From Bradyrhizobium rifense (lineage in GTDB: Bacteria > Pseudomonadota > Alphaproteobacteria > Rhizobiales > Xanthobacteraceae): DNA of 64,000 nt. The DNA lies in NCBI RefSeq assembly GCF_008123425.1, contig NZ_VSSS01000057.1, positions 1 to 64,000 of the forward strand, read 5' to 3'. Positions 54,621-63,709 of this stretch are shown piece by piece. Under the pieces are notes generated by a model. The model made no database searches, was not told where the DNA came from, and saw only the letters and a list, made by a program, of their open reading frames with translations. A program made the position numbers and the translations under genes. The first letter of the stretch is position 1, and every line of letters begins with the position of its first letter.

Positions 54621-55611
54621 GGTTCCCGCACCTGCTGTTGTTTGTGAAGATGCCGACCGTGGTGGCCTGTGAACGTTTGGTGCTGTTATCGATCCAATTT
54701 GCAATGTTGACCGCGGCGTCGCCGTAGAAAACTCGATAGAGATCCTCGGTGACATAACCGATATGTGGCGTCGCAATAACGTTATCGAGCGTTCGGAAAG
54801 GATGATCGTTCGGCAGTGGCTCGATTTCGAATACGTCAACCGCGGCTCCGGCGATCCGGCGGATTCGCAGTGCTTCGATCAGGGCAGGCTCGTCTACAAT
54901 AGGCCCACGCGACGTATTGATGAGCCGTGCCGTTGGCTTCATCAGAGCGAATTCTGGCGCACCAATGAGACCGTTCGTGCGATGACTCAGGATGAGATGG
55001 ACCGTTACGATGTCGGCATCACGAAACAGTGTCTGCTTGTCGACGAGGGTTGGGCTAGCCGCGCTCGCCTTCTCCTCGGTCAGGCTCGGGCTCCAGACGA
55101 TCGCCTTTATGCCGAAGGCACGGCCGATACGCGCGACCTCACTTCCGACCTTGCCCAGCCCAAGGACGCCAAAGGTTCTCCCTCTCAAATTTGCACCGAG
55201 GCTCGTTTGCCATCCGCCACTCCTCAGCCAAGTGGTTTCCCGATCGAGGCCTCGCTCGCTGGCAAAAATCAGCGACCAGGTGAACTCGATGGTTGGAGCG
55301 GAATCGTAACCAGTGGCCGCAATCGCGATGCCAAGGTCCGCAGCGGTCCGGCCGTTGATCGAGGCGTTTCGAGGTCCCGTTGAAGCTATGGGCCTTAGTT
55401 TAGGCAGTTGCCGCAGGATTTCCATCGACAGCGGCGTACGTTCGCGCATGATGCACACGACATTGAATGGACGCAGGCGCGCGACGACGGCTGTGGGATC
55501 CGCAAGGTGATCGCCGAAAACTGTGATCTCCGCACGCCGACATACAGGAGACCAATCGGCGAGCTTCAAAGCCACATTCTGACAGTCGTCGATTGCGACC
55601 TTCACGGACAT
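54394..55611 (-). CDS. D-2-hydroxyacid dehydrogenase with run-on C-terminus
   Basis: 405 residues. The NAD-binding motif GVLGLGKVGSEVA is near 148-160. Catalytic residues Arg235 (INTSRGPIVD), Glu264 (DVFEIEPLP) and His283 (TPHIGYVTE) are in place. Family similarity ends near residue 308 (NIANWID); the remaining 95 residues are Arg-rich, and from 54620 onward they overlap the SDR pseudogene in another frame. Thus the natural stop seems to be lost through a small deletion or frameshift near 54690. The catalytic core should still fold. Substrate unknown. Confidence 0.8.
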   Translation of the reverse strand: MSVKVAIDDCQNVALKLADWSPVCRRAEITVFGDHLADPTAVVARLRPFNVVCIMRERTPLSMEILRQLPKLRPIASTGPRNASINGRTAADLGIAIAATGYDSAPTIEFTWSLIFASERGLDRETTWLRSGGWQTSLGANLRGRTFGVLGLGKVGSEVARIGRAFGIKAIVWSPSLTEEKASAASPTLVDKQTLFRDADIVTVHLILSHRTNGLIGAPEFALMKPTARLINTSRGPIVDEPALIEALRIRRIAGAAVDVFEIEPLPNDHPFRTLDNVIATPHIGYVTEDLYRVFYGDAAVNIANWIDNSTKRSQATTVGIFTNNSRCGNHDVKRVAEAGSEQSPDHWSQRPIGRCRHREIPFRRMGRDWRLSPQAGAPQRPQRRFPVGRSARREKCPCRVRAAH

Positions 55612-55623
55612 CTCCAGCCACTT

Positions 55624-56445
55624 TCACTTGCCAGCAAAGAACTCGGTGATGGCTGCGGCCACGGCGTTGGGGTCGTTCTCCATCGGAATGTGACCAGCGG
55701 ACTTGATCCGAACTAGGCGCGCTTCTGGAATTTCACGTGCGTAGCGCTCGGCATAGTCAACCGTCTGGAACTCGTCGTCTTCGCCCCAGATCAGAAGCTT
55801 CGGCATCTTCGATTTCAGGAGAGCAGGTAGCATCTCCATCGTGTACCGATGATCAGCCGCGCCCGCGAGCGCCAGCCAGGACCGGGCAACCCTCGGGTCC
55901 CTCCAGGGATCGAGATATTCGCTAATCTCGGCTTCGCTCGCCGGGCGGCCGAGCGCCTTAATGGCGGATACGCGTCGCGCGGCGAGAATGTCGTCCGGCG
56001 TGGTCAACGCGGCCACTGCTGGATCCCGAAAGCGGGCGACGCCGGGCACCGGCCATGAGTCGTACGTCGTGCCGTTGATAATGGCCACGCGCGGCACTTC
56101 GACTCCCCCTGCGAGAGCAAGATGTTGCGCTACGCCTCCGCCGATGTCATGGCCCGCCACCATGACCGGTCCCGCGTGTCCGAGCGCACCGAGAAAGCCA
56201 ACCAGCCAAGCGGAAAGGCTGGGGATCGACGCTTCTTTGACGGTAAGCTCGCCGCCGGAGCGGCCGAAACCGGGAAAATCGACCGCGACCGGACGAAGCC
56301 CCGCTGCGGCGATATCGTCAAGCACGGGCTGCCAGACACGGCTCCAATAAGTGCCATGAAGCAGCAGGAGCAACTGGCCGCCCTCCCCGGCGGTCAGATA
56401 GCTGATGGGAACGCCAGCTACGTCAACAGTCTCGCGCCTCGTCAT
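55624..56445 (-). CDS. epoxide-hydrolase/dehalogenase-like alpha/beta hydrolase
   Basis: 273 residues from the ATG at 56445, which follows AGGA. The nucleophile position is Asp100 in VAGHDIGGGVAQH, as in epoxide hydrolases and haloalkane dehalogenases. The oxyanion motif is LLLHGTYWSRVW at about 28-39, the acid lies in LLIWGEDDEFQ, and the histidine in KSAGHIPMENDP. It is a second Asp-nucleophile hydrolase within 5 kb. It ends 12 bp before the D-2-hydroxyacid dehydrogenase start and begins about 100 bp after the GST gene, so all may form one transcript. Confidence 0.8.
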   Translation of the reverse strand: MTRRETVDVAGVPISYLTAGEGGQLLLLLHGTYWSRVWQPVLDDIAAAGLRPVAVDFPGFGRSGGELTVKEASIPSLSAWLVGFLGALGHAGPVMVAGHDIGGGVAQHLALAGGVEVPRVAIINGTTYDSWPVPGVARFRDPAVAALTTPDDILAARRVSAIKALGRPASEAEISEYLDPWRDPRVARSWLALAGAADHRYTMEMLPALLKSKMPKLLIWGEDDEFQTVDYAERYAREIPEARLVRIKSAGHIPMENDPNAVAAAITEFFAGK

Positions 56446-56542
56446 TTGGAATATCCTGGCGCAGACCCGACGAATACATTCAACATAACTGTGGTCATTT
56501 TCTCCTCCCATCGAGAGATCGGGAGTTTCTGCGTCCTTGTGA

Positions 56543-57247
56543 TCAGGTCGGCGACATCCTGTTCGCCGTTTGGCCGAACAGGATCTTCTTTCCTTCCTCC
56601 GTAACAGCCGGGCGATTCGAGTACGGTTCGCCTCTGGCATAGGCCCGCTGAGTCCCCGGGCGATGCCGCACCGTCTCGAACCAGCGGCGTAGGTGCCGGA
56701 AGTCGTCCAAGTTCTGCTGCTGACGCTTCCAAGGAACGACCCAGGGATAGGAAGCCATGTCGGCGATGCTGTAGTCGTCGCCGGCGATGAACGTGCGCCT
56801 TTCCAGATGACGATCGAGCACGCCATAAAGGCGGTTCGTCTCCTGGACGTAGCGATCGATCGCGTACGAAATCTTGTTCGGTGCGTAGACCCCGAAATGG
56901 TGGTTCTGCCCGGCCATCGGCCCCAACCCACCGACCTGCCAGAACAGCCACTCAATCACCGTCTTGCGGCCGCGCACATCGGTCGGCAGAAAGCGGCCGG
57001 TCCTCTCGGCCAGGTACAGCAGGATAGCACCCGACTCGAAAATGCTGATCGGCGCGCCACCGTCCACAGGCGCGGTATCGATGATAGCCGGCATGCGGTT
57101 ATTCGGAGAAATCGCGAGGAAGTCGGACTTGAACTGGTCGCCAGCGCTGATGTCGACCGTATGGATCCTGTAATCCAGCCCGGCTTCCTCCAAAAACATC
57201 GTGATCTTGTGGCCGTTAGGCGTAGGCCAATAGTAGAACTCAATCAT
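56543..57247 (-). CDS. glutathione S-transferase, Nu-class-like (YfcG type)
   Basis: 234 residues from the ATG at 57247, preceded by GAGGA. The thioredoxin-like N-terminal domain begins MIEFYYWPTPNGHKITMFLEE and includes NNRMPAIID and FESGAILLYLAERTG, the glutathione-binding region. The helical C-terminal domain has NKISYAIDRYVQETNRLYGVLD and ADMASYPWVVPWKR. YfcG-type enzymes have disulfide-bond reductase activity; here detoxification is likely given the neighbouring hydrolases. It heads the minus-strand run that continues with the epoxide-hydrolase-like gene. Confidence 0.9.
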   Translation of the reverse strand: MIEFYYWPTPNGHKITMFLEEAGLDYRIHTVDISAGDQFKSDFLAISPNNRMPAIIDTAPVDGGAPISIFESGAILLYLAERTGRFLPTDVRGRKTVIEWLFWQVGGLGPMAGQNHHFGVYAPNKISYAIDRYVQETNRLYGVLDRHLERRTFIAGDDYSIADMASYPWVVPWKRQQQNLDDFRHLRRWFETVRHRPGTQRAYARGEPYSNRPAVTEEGKKILFGQTANRMSPT

Positions 57248-57799
57248 CGTGACATTCCTCGCAAATCGTCGGATACAGATCTCCTCACACGCTGGACGAA
57301 ATTGCCGCGCGCCCGGCATTGCCGCGGCGTATGCGCAGGGTGCACCATTCATCCCACCGGCTAGTGCAATTCACGAGAAGCATCGCGCGAACTTGCTCCG
57401 GAGGCGAGTTAAACGTTCTAAGATACTGCAAATCGAGATACGCTCGGTAGGTGCGAATGGTCCTCCGTGTAGTTGCTCCTCGTCCATCGTGCCTGACTTC
57501 CAGCGACGTTCGCAGATGATGCTTCTCCCATCGAGTGCGCCGCCCTCGCGGCGAGCGTCATCGACGGTTTATCGCCCCTCTCGTCGAACGTTCCGCAAGT
57601 ACGGCTGCAAGGAGAACGTGGCCGACCGGGCAGGAGCTTGCATGACTGAATACCGCCGCAGTCGCACACGCCGCATGAGCCGATGCCTTGCTGTTGTATG
57701 ATGTTTAAGAGTGTAAAATTGCAACTGCCCGACATTTTGGATCTTGAATCGAGACCCACATGCTCTGCGCAATCATTGCTCAGGCATAAGGAACGTCCA
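57248..57799. other. intergenic region, no gene recognised
   Basis: About 550 bp between the divergent GST gene and the small exported protein gene. Presumably it contains both promoters. Open frames here have no recognisable content. Confidence 0.4.
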
Positions 57800-58051
57800 A
57801 TGTCACGTCCTTCGATCCTCGTTTGCACTATCGTTCTCTCGGCTTTGATCACTTCGGTCGTCCAACCGACGCTAGCCAAGACACCTCATCATCCCAATCA
57901 AGCGCGGCTCGTGTGCAAGCAAGCTTCCGAGCGTCATTACGGCGATCCGAGGTCTCCGACCTGGACCGATAGTTATGTTGCCTTCACGACGCCGCCTCAG
58001 GCACCGTCGACTATATATACCGGTGGTTGGTCGGCACTGGCCGGCCGCTGA
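57800..58051 (+). CDS. small exported protein of unknown function
   Basis: 83 residues from the ATG at 57800, preceded by AAGGAA. The first 27 residues form a signal peptide (IVLSALITSVVQPTLA). The mature peptide of about 55 residues has one cysteine and an aromatic Ser/Thr/Pro-rich C-terminal half. No family recognised. Confidence 0.55.
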   Translation: MSRPSILVCTIVLSALITSVVQPTLAKTPHHPNQARLVCKQASERHYGDPRSPTWTDSYVAFTTPPQAPSTIYTGGWSALAGR

Positions 58052-58512
58052 CTTCGCGGGAGTGATGCCTATGTAGCTTTTCAGAGCCCGCTGAAACCCG
58101 CGCGTTCGCGGCGCAAGCGAAAGTGTTCTCGTCAAGCATCGCGGCCGACACACTGTAGCGAATGCCGCAGCCCTCCGAAGCAATGAAGTCGGGCTCTGCA
58201 ATGACATCAGCCCGACCAATCATTTGCGCAATGGGGCATGGATTGATGCCCCACCGCCAGCACACAGGGCGACCGCTTCCGCGGGGCGGTGGCGAACGCG
58301 TCAACGTCCGGCCCCCTGCGGCATGAGCCAGTCCTGGTAAAGGCCGCAGCCGCCGTCGGCACGCTGGCATAAGCATCCCGGAGACCTTCCTCGGAGTGAC
58401 CTCTTTCTCGCGATCCCAGCAGGTTGGCGTGCGATCGGCTCAGACCTGCCAGGAAGACACGACCACCATTGCAACGCGCCTCCGGTCGCCATCCCACAAC
58501 ATTCGCCGCGCT
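58052..58512. other. intergenic region, no gene recognised
   Basis: I see no supported gene. Short frames on the minus strand at 58207-58516 are low-complexity and lack ribosome binding sites. Confidence 0.35.
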
Positions 58513-58794
58513 TCATTCCGGCAACCCCGGCTCGCGCAAGGCGCGCTCGATCCGTGAGCTCGCATCGGCTGATCGCGCGGGAAATATCTGGTCCACGTTT
58601 CGAAGACGAAAATTCGGATCTACGTCCAACAAATGAGCGTCGGTTCCCTCGACGAGGCGCCCCAATGAGATGGCGTTGACAATGAAGGCAGCCAACGAGA
58701 GCACAATAGGGAGTACAATATGGTCTCGTGCGGCGACCGGTACCTTTCGCGACGAACTAGCCGACACGTCTATCAATTGCGGCTGACAACTCAT
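58513..58794 (-). CDS. possible small membrane protein
   Basis: 93 residues from the ATG at 58794, with AGG upstream. One hydrophobic helix (IVLPIVLSLAAFIVNAISL) lies near the middle, followed by a charged C-terminal half. No family recognised. The coding potential is moderate, so it may be spurious. Confidence 0.3.
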   Translation of the reverse strand: MSCQPQLIDVSASSSRKVPVAARDHIVLPIVLSLAAFIVNAISLGRLVEGTDAHLLDVDPNFRLRNVDQIFPARSADASSRIERALREPGLPE

Positions 58795-59004
58795 CTGAAC
58801 CTGCATCGTTTTCGTGTTCCCGAGAACAGTCGATGGGATCAATGCCTGCAGCGGGAGCGCCTTCAGCCCGCCGCTGGTCGGCCCTGGCAAGGACCTTGTG
58901 ACGATCTTCGACGACTGGCTCGCCATGTTCTACGCGATGCGTCGTCTCACCTGCGCAGTCGTCGTTTGGCTTCCTTGCTCGGCAGTCGCCTGCGGTCCTT
59001 TACC

Positions 59005-60408
59005 TCACTCGGACGCATTCCGCGGCGGTACATTTGTGAACAACGGGCCAAGTCCTTCGGCAATGGTGAGATGAGCGACGACGGCATCACGCAACTTTTG
59101 ATACGGCAACCCCGCGAGTATCCCGGCCTGGACGATAGCCATGACCTCACCCGCTTCAGAGCCGATCATCGAGAAGCCGAGGATGCGATCGTCGTTCGCG
59201 CCAACGACTGCTTTCATGAAGCCGTCGGTTTCGTCGGTTGCCTCGGTGCGCAAGACATTGCTCATGGGCAGCTTCGCGACACGCACGGGGATCCCTTGCC
59301 GCTTGGCTTCCTGCTCGGAGAGGCCGACCCGGGCTACTGGCGGATCGGTAAATACGACATAAGGAATCAGCCGATCGTCGGTCCTGCGGCTGCCGCCGGC
59401 CATGTTGTCCTTGACAATCCTGAAGTCATCGACCGACACGTGTGTGAACTGGGGACTGCCGCAGCACTCACCGATCGCCCACACACCGCCGGCAGTCGTC
59501 TGCAGTCGTTCATTAACACGAATCACACCGCGAGCATCGAGCTCGACGCCGGCTTCGTCCAGGCCGATGCCAGCGGTGTTCGCAACCCGGCCAACCGCAA
59601 CAAGAAGATCGCTGCCTTCAATCTTCTGCTCCCCGTCAATCGTACGCACAGTTACCGCCACAGCATCGCCGGAGAGACCATTCACGCTGACCGGCTGGGC
59701 ATTCAGCAGCACCTCGATCGCTTCGGCGCGAAGAATACGTTGAATCTCTTCCGCTACATCGCTGTCTTCGCGTCCCATGAGCTGGCGGCCTGGTTCGATG
59801 ATCGTCACCCGGCTTCCGAATCGACGAAATGCCTGAGCCATTTCGATGCCGACATAGCCGCCGCCAAGCACGATCAGATGCGGCGGCAAGTAGTCGAGCT
59901 CAAGCGCTTCGATGTGGGTAAGTGCGCGAGCTGTCTCAAGACCCGGGATGTCCGGAACAGCTGCGTGCGAACCGACATTGATGACAACCTCGCTTCCGGC
60001 GAGGACGCGAGTCTCTCCGTTGTTCAACGCAACCTGGACAGTTTTCGGTCCCACGAAGCGGCCACCGCCCATGATGAGCTCGACGCCACTCTCCTCGTAG
60101 GCCTTCAAATGGAAGGCGATCTCGCGATCGATCATGTCCTGCTTGCGGCTGCGGACCTTCCGCATATCTGTTTTGACGGAGTCAGTCAGCGTACCGAACT
60201 TGGCAGCGCTGCGGACGAGGTGAGCCACCCGCGCACTCCACAGCTCATTCTTCGATGGAAGGCAGGCGACCGACGGGCAGGAGCCTCCAACCCAACGGCG
60301 CTCGACGACCGCGACTCTCTTGCCCGAACGCCCAAGATGCCACGCGAGCAACTTTCCGCCTTGGCCACTGCCGAGGATAATGATGTCGAAGTGTTCAGTT
60401 TCTGGCAT
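59005..60408 (-). CDS. class I pyridine nucleotide-disulfide oxidoreductase (mercuric reductase/lipoamide dehydrogenase-like)
   Basis: 467 residues from the ATG at 60408, eight bases after GGAAAG. The FAD motif IILGSGQGGKLLAWHL is at 10-25, the redox-active pair Cys44 and Cys49 in GGSCPSVACLPSK, the NAD motif VLGGGYVGIEMAQ near 180, and the second FAD motif GGVWAIGECCG near 310. The C-terminal dimerisation domain has VVAHLTIAEGLG in place of the usual HPTLSE-like end; His is retained. There are no N-terminal HMA domains or C-terminal vicinal cysteines, so mercuric reductase activity is unlikely. It probably reduces a small disulfide or acts as a soluble NADH-flavin enzyme. Confidence 0.85.
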   Translation of the reverse strand: MPETEHFDIIILGSGQGGKLLAWHLGRSGKRVAVVERRWVGGSCPSVACLPSKNELWSARVAHLVRSAAKFGTLTDSVKTDMRKVRSRKQDMIDREIAFHLKAYEESGVELIMGGGRFVGPKTVQVALNNGETRVLAGSEVVINVGSHAAVPDIPGLETARALTHIEALELDYLPPHLIVLGGGYVGIEMAQAFRRFGSRVTIIEPGRQLMGREDSDVAEEIQRILRAEAIEVLLNAQPVSVNGLSGDAVAVTVRTIDGEQKIEGSDLLVAVGRVANTAGIGLDEAGVELDARGVIRVNERLQTTAGGVWAIGECCGSPQFTHVSVDDFRIVKDNMAGGSRRTDDRLIPYVVFTDPPVARVGLSEQEAKRQGIPVRVAKLPMSNVLRTEATDETDGFMKAVVGANDDRILGFSMIGSEAGEVMAIVQAGILAGLPYQKLRDAVVAHLTIAEGLGPLFTNVPPRNASE

Positions 60409-60861
60409 AGCCATCTCTTTCCGAGACGTCTGGGAAGTGATCGGGGCAGGCAACAAATTGTCATCGCTACGAGCGTATGACCTCCTCTCCCCTCTCCTCT
60501 CCTCAAGTTGAGGTCCGTCTTCTCGCCAGTAAAGATTCACTCAGCACGCGCGGCTTTGCGAGTTTAATGTTGTTAGACAGTGTTAATCGTCAACCTCATG
60601 ACGTCTTCGCACTGTTCGGATCAGCAAGCATACAACGCGCGTAGCCCGGTCCTGATCATTATCCGAGATGACGCCCCGGCGCTGCTCTTGCGAGACCGCA
60701 ACTCAAGTCCGCAAACTCCTGTCGTTGCCTTTCGCTCGCCTTGAACATATCGCACAGCATCAGCTGCCGGCTGATTCTATCGTGTAAAATGTCGCTGATC
60801 CTTGGACATAAGAGGTCGTTCGCACACGAACCGGCAAGCGCCGTTGCGCCTGTCTACTCTT
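60409..60861. other. intergenic region, no gene recognised
   Basis: About 450 bp between the oxidoreductase start and the end of the small exported protein gene. No gene or clear regulatory motif found; the oxidoreductase promoter should lie in the left part. Confidence 0.4.
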
Positions 60862-61227
60862 TTAGCAACCCCGACAGATCAAAAGCCTGCGGTCCACCTC
60901 ATTGTTGAGGCGATCTTGTTGCCGCTCCCAAGTTGCTATTTGATCATTGAGCTGGATGTCCGCTCTCCGTGGTTGTTGGTGACCGATCGGTGCTCGCCAG
61001 GGCAAACGGGACGTCAGCATTAGGGTGCTATTTCGAGCTGGACCGCCGATCGCAACGTCAAGGTTCTGTTCCGATGTCGTGCCGCTGGCTGCGAGATCGG
61101 AAAAGACGCTTGCGCTAACTTCTTGCGCAGCCGCGCCGGCTAGTGACCACCAGCTTAATAACACCACACAGCGTGCGAGAAACGCTGCATGCCTTGTCGA
61201 TCGCTTCGCCATCGAGGTCGGGATCAT
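60862..61227 (-). CDS. small exported protein of unknown function
   Basis: 121 residues from the ATG at 61227, chosen because a perfect AGGAGG lies nine bases upstream. A signal peptide follows (ARCVVLLSWWSLAGAAAQ), cleaved near residue 36. The mature part is about 85 residues, polar, with ARNSTLMLTSRLPW and a Gln/Arg-rich end closing with cysteines (LLICRGC). No family recognised. Confidence 0.6.
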   Translation of the reverse strand: MIPTSMAKRSTRHAAFLARCVVLLSWWSLAGAAAQEVSASVFSDLAASGTTSEQNLDVAIGGPARNSTLMLTSRLPWRAPIGHQQPRRADIQLNDQIATWERQQDRLNNEVDRRLLICRGC

Positions 61228-61383
61228 GCGACATTCCCTCCTAGCTCGGCTGCGGTCGAACATCGCAGCCCACACCATCCTACCCATTACGCCAACGCCG
61301 TTTCGAATTGACACGTCTTAGCCGAGGCACTTGAGGCTCAACCTGGCCGCGCAGCCTATCGCGGCCGGTTTCACCAGGATCCT

Positions 61384-61735
61384 TCATCGTTGCGCGACGC
61401 GAACAAGGTCCTGCTTCAAGATGTAAAGTGATACGGCCAGCAGCACGACGTCCTTCATCAGAAACGGGACATTGCCAGTCATGGCTGGAAAACCGGCCAC
61501 AGGATCCCAGCCGTCCGGCATGAAGGGAATGATCGTGACTGTGCCGATGAACGTCGCAGTCGAACCGAGCGCCCCTAGGATGCCGAGCCGCTTATCCCAA
61601 TAGCCTGCAAACAACAGTGCGCCAAAGGCCCACTCGGAGACGCCAAGTAACCAGCTCGCAGCCTGGTGACTGAAGACGAGGTATAGCCAAGAAATCAACG
61701 GGCCGTTGCTGATGAAGGGGACAAGCCGCTCCGCC
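61384..61735 (-). pseudogene. 5'-truncated DUF417 (YkgB/RclC-like) membrane protein
   Basis: Residues matching the C-terminal part of DUF417 inner membrane proteins: SWLYLVFSHQAASWLLGVSEW, LFAGYWDKRLGILGALGS and FLMKDVVLLAVSLYILK. Similarity can be followed upstream to VPFISNGP at about 61700-61735 and then stops where the truncated Cox large subunit begins; the first ATG-like start is a TTG at 61698, and TAG precedes. The N-terminal helices are missing, so this is a remnant created by a deletion or recombination. Confidence 0.75.
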
Positions 61736-62750
61736 TATAGGTCGGTACCGCTGACGAGAACAGCGACATGTAGGCGCCGAAATTGGCGTGGGTCTTGACG
61801 CGAAGCCCCAGGATCTTGTTGTCCTTGTCGAACGCCATCTCCGCCTTCGAGATATGGTCGCGGCCATGGTGGTCTGTGAGGAAGGCTTCGGTCCGATCAC
61901 TGGTCCACTTCACCGGGCGGCCGACCTTCTTCGACGCCCACAGCGCCACCATCTCTTCCGGATAGATGTAGATCTTGGAACCGAAGCCCCCGCCGACGTC
62001 AGGCGCAATGACCCGCAGCTTGTGCTCCGGCGCGATGTTGTAGAAGGCTGACAGAACGAGACGGGCTACGTGAGGATTCTGCGAAGTCGTGTAGAGCGTG
62101 TAGTGTTCTTCGGCCGCTTCGTAGTCGGCGATCGCTGAGCGCGGCTCCATCGGGTTCGGCGCAAGGCGGTTGTTGGTGAGGTCCATTTCCACCACGTTCG
62201 CCGCCTTGGCAAACGCGCCTTTTACTGCCGCCTCATCGCCGATATGCCAGTCGTAGACCACGTTACCCGGCGCCTCCGGATGCAACTGCGGCGCGCCCTG
62301 CTTAATGGCGGCGGGGATATCAGGCACGGCCTCAAGCTCTTCATAATCGACGACGACGGCCTCCGCGGCGTCCTTGGCCTGATTCTTGGTTTCGGCGATC
62401 ACAACAGCGACCGCCTGCCCCACGAAGCGCACGGTCTCCGGCGCCATCGCCGGCCACGCCCCCATCTTCATCGGCGAGCCGTCTTTCGACGTGATGGCCC
62501 AGCCGCAAATCAAATTGCCGACCTTGTCATCGACGATCTGCTGGCCGGTGAGCACCGCGACCACGCCGGGCATCTTCACCGCTTCGGATAACGCGATGCC
62601 CTTGACCTTGGCATGCGCGTGTGGACTGCGGATGAAATGCGCGTGTGTCAAGCCCACCAACTTGATGTCGTCAACGTAGCGGCCCTTGCCGGTAATAAAA
62701 CGGCGGTCTTCCTTACGTTTGACGCTTGCGCCAATGCCCTCAACGCCCAT
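61695..62750 (-). pseudogene. 3'-truncated molybdopterin-binding subunit of a xanthine dehydrogenase-family enzyme (CoxL-like)
   Basis: 351 residues with the family N-terminus (RKEDRRFITGKGRYVDD) and RVIAPDVGGGFGSKIYIYPEE near 275. Full-length CoxL-type subunits have roughly 750-800 residues, so more than half, including most of the molybdenum cofactor-binding part, is missing. The last residues (YRRSGLSPSSATAR) no longer match the family. The break coincides with the start of the DUF417 remnant near 61735. Without this part the enzyme cannot be active. It follows the iron-sulfur subunit gene by 86 bp. Confidence 0.85.
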
Positions 62751-62836
62751 GTCCTGTCCTCCCGACCGGAGTTATTGTTTCTGCGGTTTCCATGGAAACG
62801 CAGCGGTCATCAATTCAAGCCGATGGTCTGCGGCAG

Positions 62837-63322
62837 CTATTCCGCCGCCTGCGAGACATTCATGCGGCCGGCCGCGTCCAGCACCGATTTGACGATATTG
62901 TGGTATCCGGTGCAGCGGCAGATGTTGCCTTCAAGCTCGTGCCGGACGGTCGCCTCGTCCAGTTTACCGCCATGGCGGTTCACGATGTCGATTGACGACA
63001 TGATCATGCCCGGGGTGCAGTAGCCGCACTGCAGGCCGTGGTTGTCGCGGAAGGCAGCCTGCATCGGGTGTAGCTCGTCGCCCTTGGCAATGCCTTCAAT
63101 TGTAGTGACGTCGCAGCCTACGGCCTGTCCCGCCAGCATGGTACACGATTTTACCGCTCGGCCGTCGACATGGACGACACAGGCGCCGCACTGGCTGGTA
63201 TCACAGCCGACATGGGTGCCGGTCAGATTGAGGGTCTCGCGCAAGACGTGGACAAGGAGGGCTCTATCCTCAACGTCTACAGATACAGCCTTCCCGTTGA
63301 TCGTCAAATCGACTGTCGGCAC
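62837..63322 (-). CDS. [2Fe-2S] small subunit of a xanthine dehydrogenase-family enzyme (CoxS-like)
   Basis: 161 residues from the GTG at 63322, seven bases after GGGAGG. The plant-type ferredoxin cluster is in GCDTSQCGACVVHVDG and the second cluster in CGYCTPGMIMS and CRCTGYHNI. The protein is complete. It would pass electrons from a molybdenum subunit, but the large subunit behind it is truncated and no medium FAD subunit is visible, so the enzyme is probably not assembled here. Confidence 0.92.
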   Translation of the reverse strand: MPTVDLTINGKAVSVDVEDRALLVHVLRETLNLTGTHVGCDTSQCGACVVHVDGRAVKSCTMLAGQAVGCDVTTIEGIAKGDELHPMQAAFRDNHGLQCGYCTPGMIMSSIDIVNRHGGKLDEATVRHELEGNICRCTGYHNIVKSVLDAAGRMNVSQAAE

Positions 63323-63709
63323 GCCCGGACCTCCCTCTTGTTCACCTCCGAGCATCTCTCGCGAGATGGCGCACGGAAGTCCGCACATTGGCTTGCGGAT
63401 ACGAACTGTCAGATCGCTGCGTCACTGTCGCAACGCGAATACGTTAGGTGTCAGATAGACCGTAGCACCTCGCACATACAGCCTGGGTCCACGCATCATC
63501 CAAAACCTCGAAAGCGTCAGCGCGGCTCTACACCGCAACAGTCGCAGCTGTTCGTGAGTTTTATTCGAACGTAAAGGACGGCCATAGCTCCGGTCGATAT
63601 GAAATCAGTGGTACCAGACTGTTCAATAACGGCTCCAACTGTTAGATTCGAAGACCGGCCGACGGATATGTCGCGGGGCCTGCCGCTTGAGCATGTCGCC
63701 TCCAAGATC
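63323..63709. other. intergenic region, no gene recognised
   Basis: About 390 bp between the Cox small subunit start and the end of the SDR gene. It should contain the Cox promoter. No supported gene. Confidence 0.4.
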
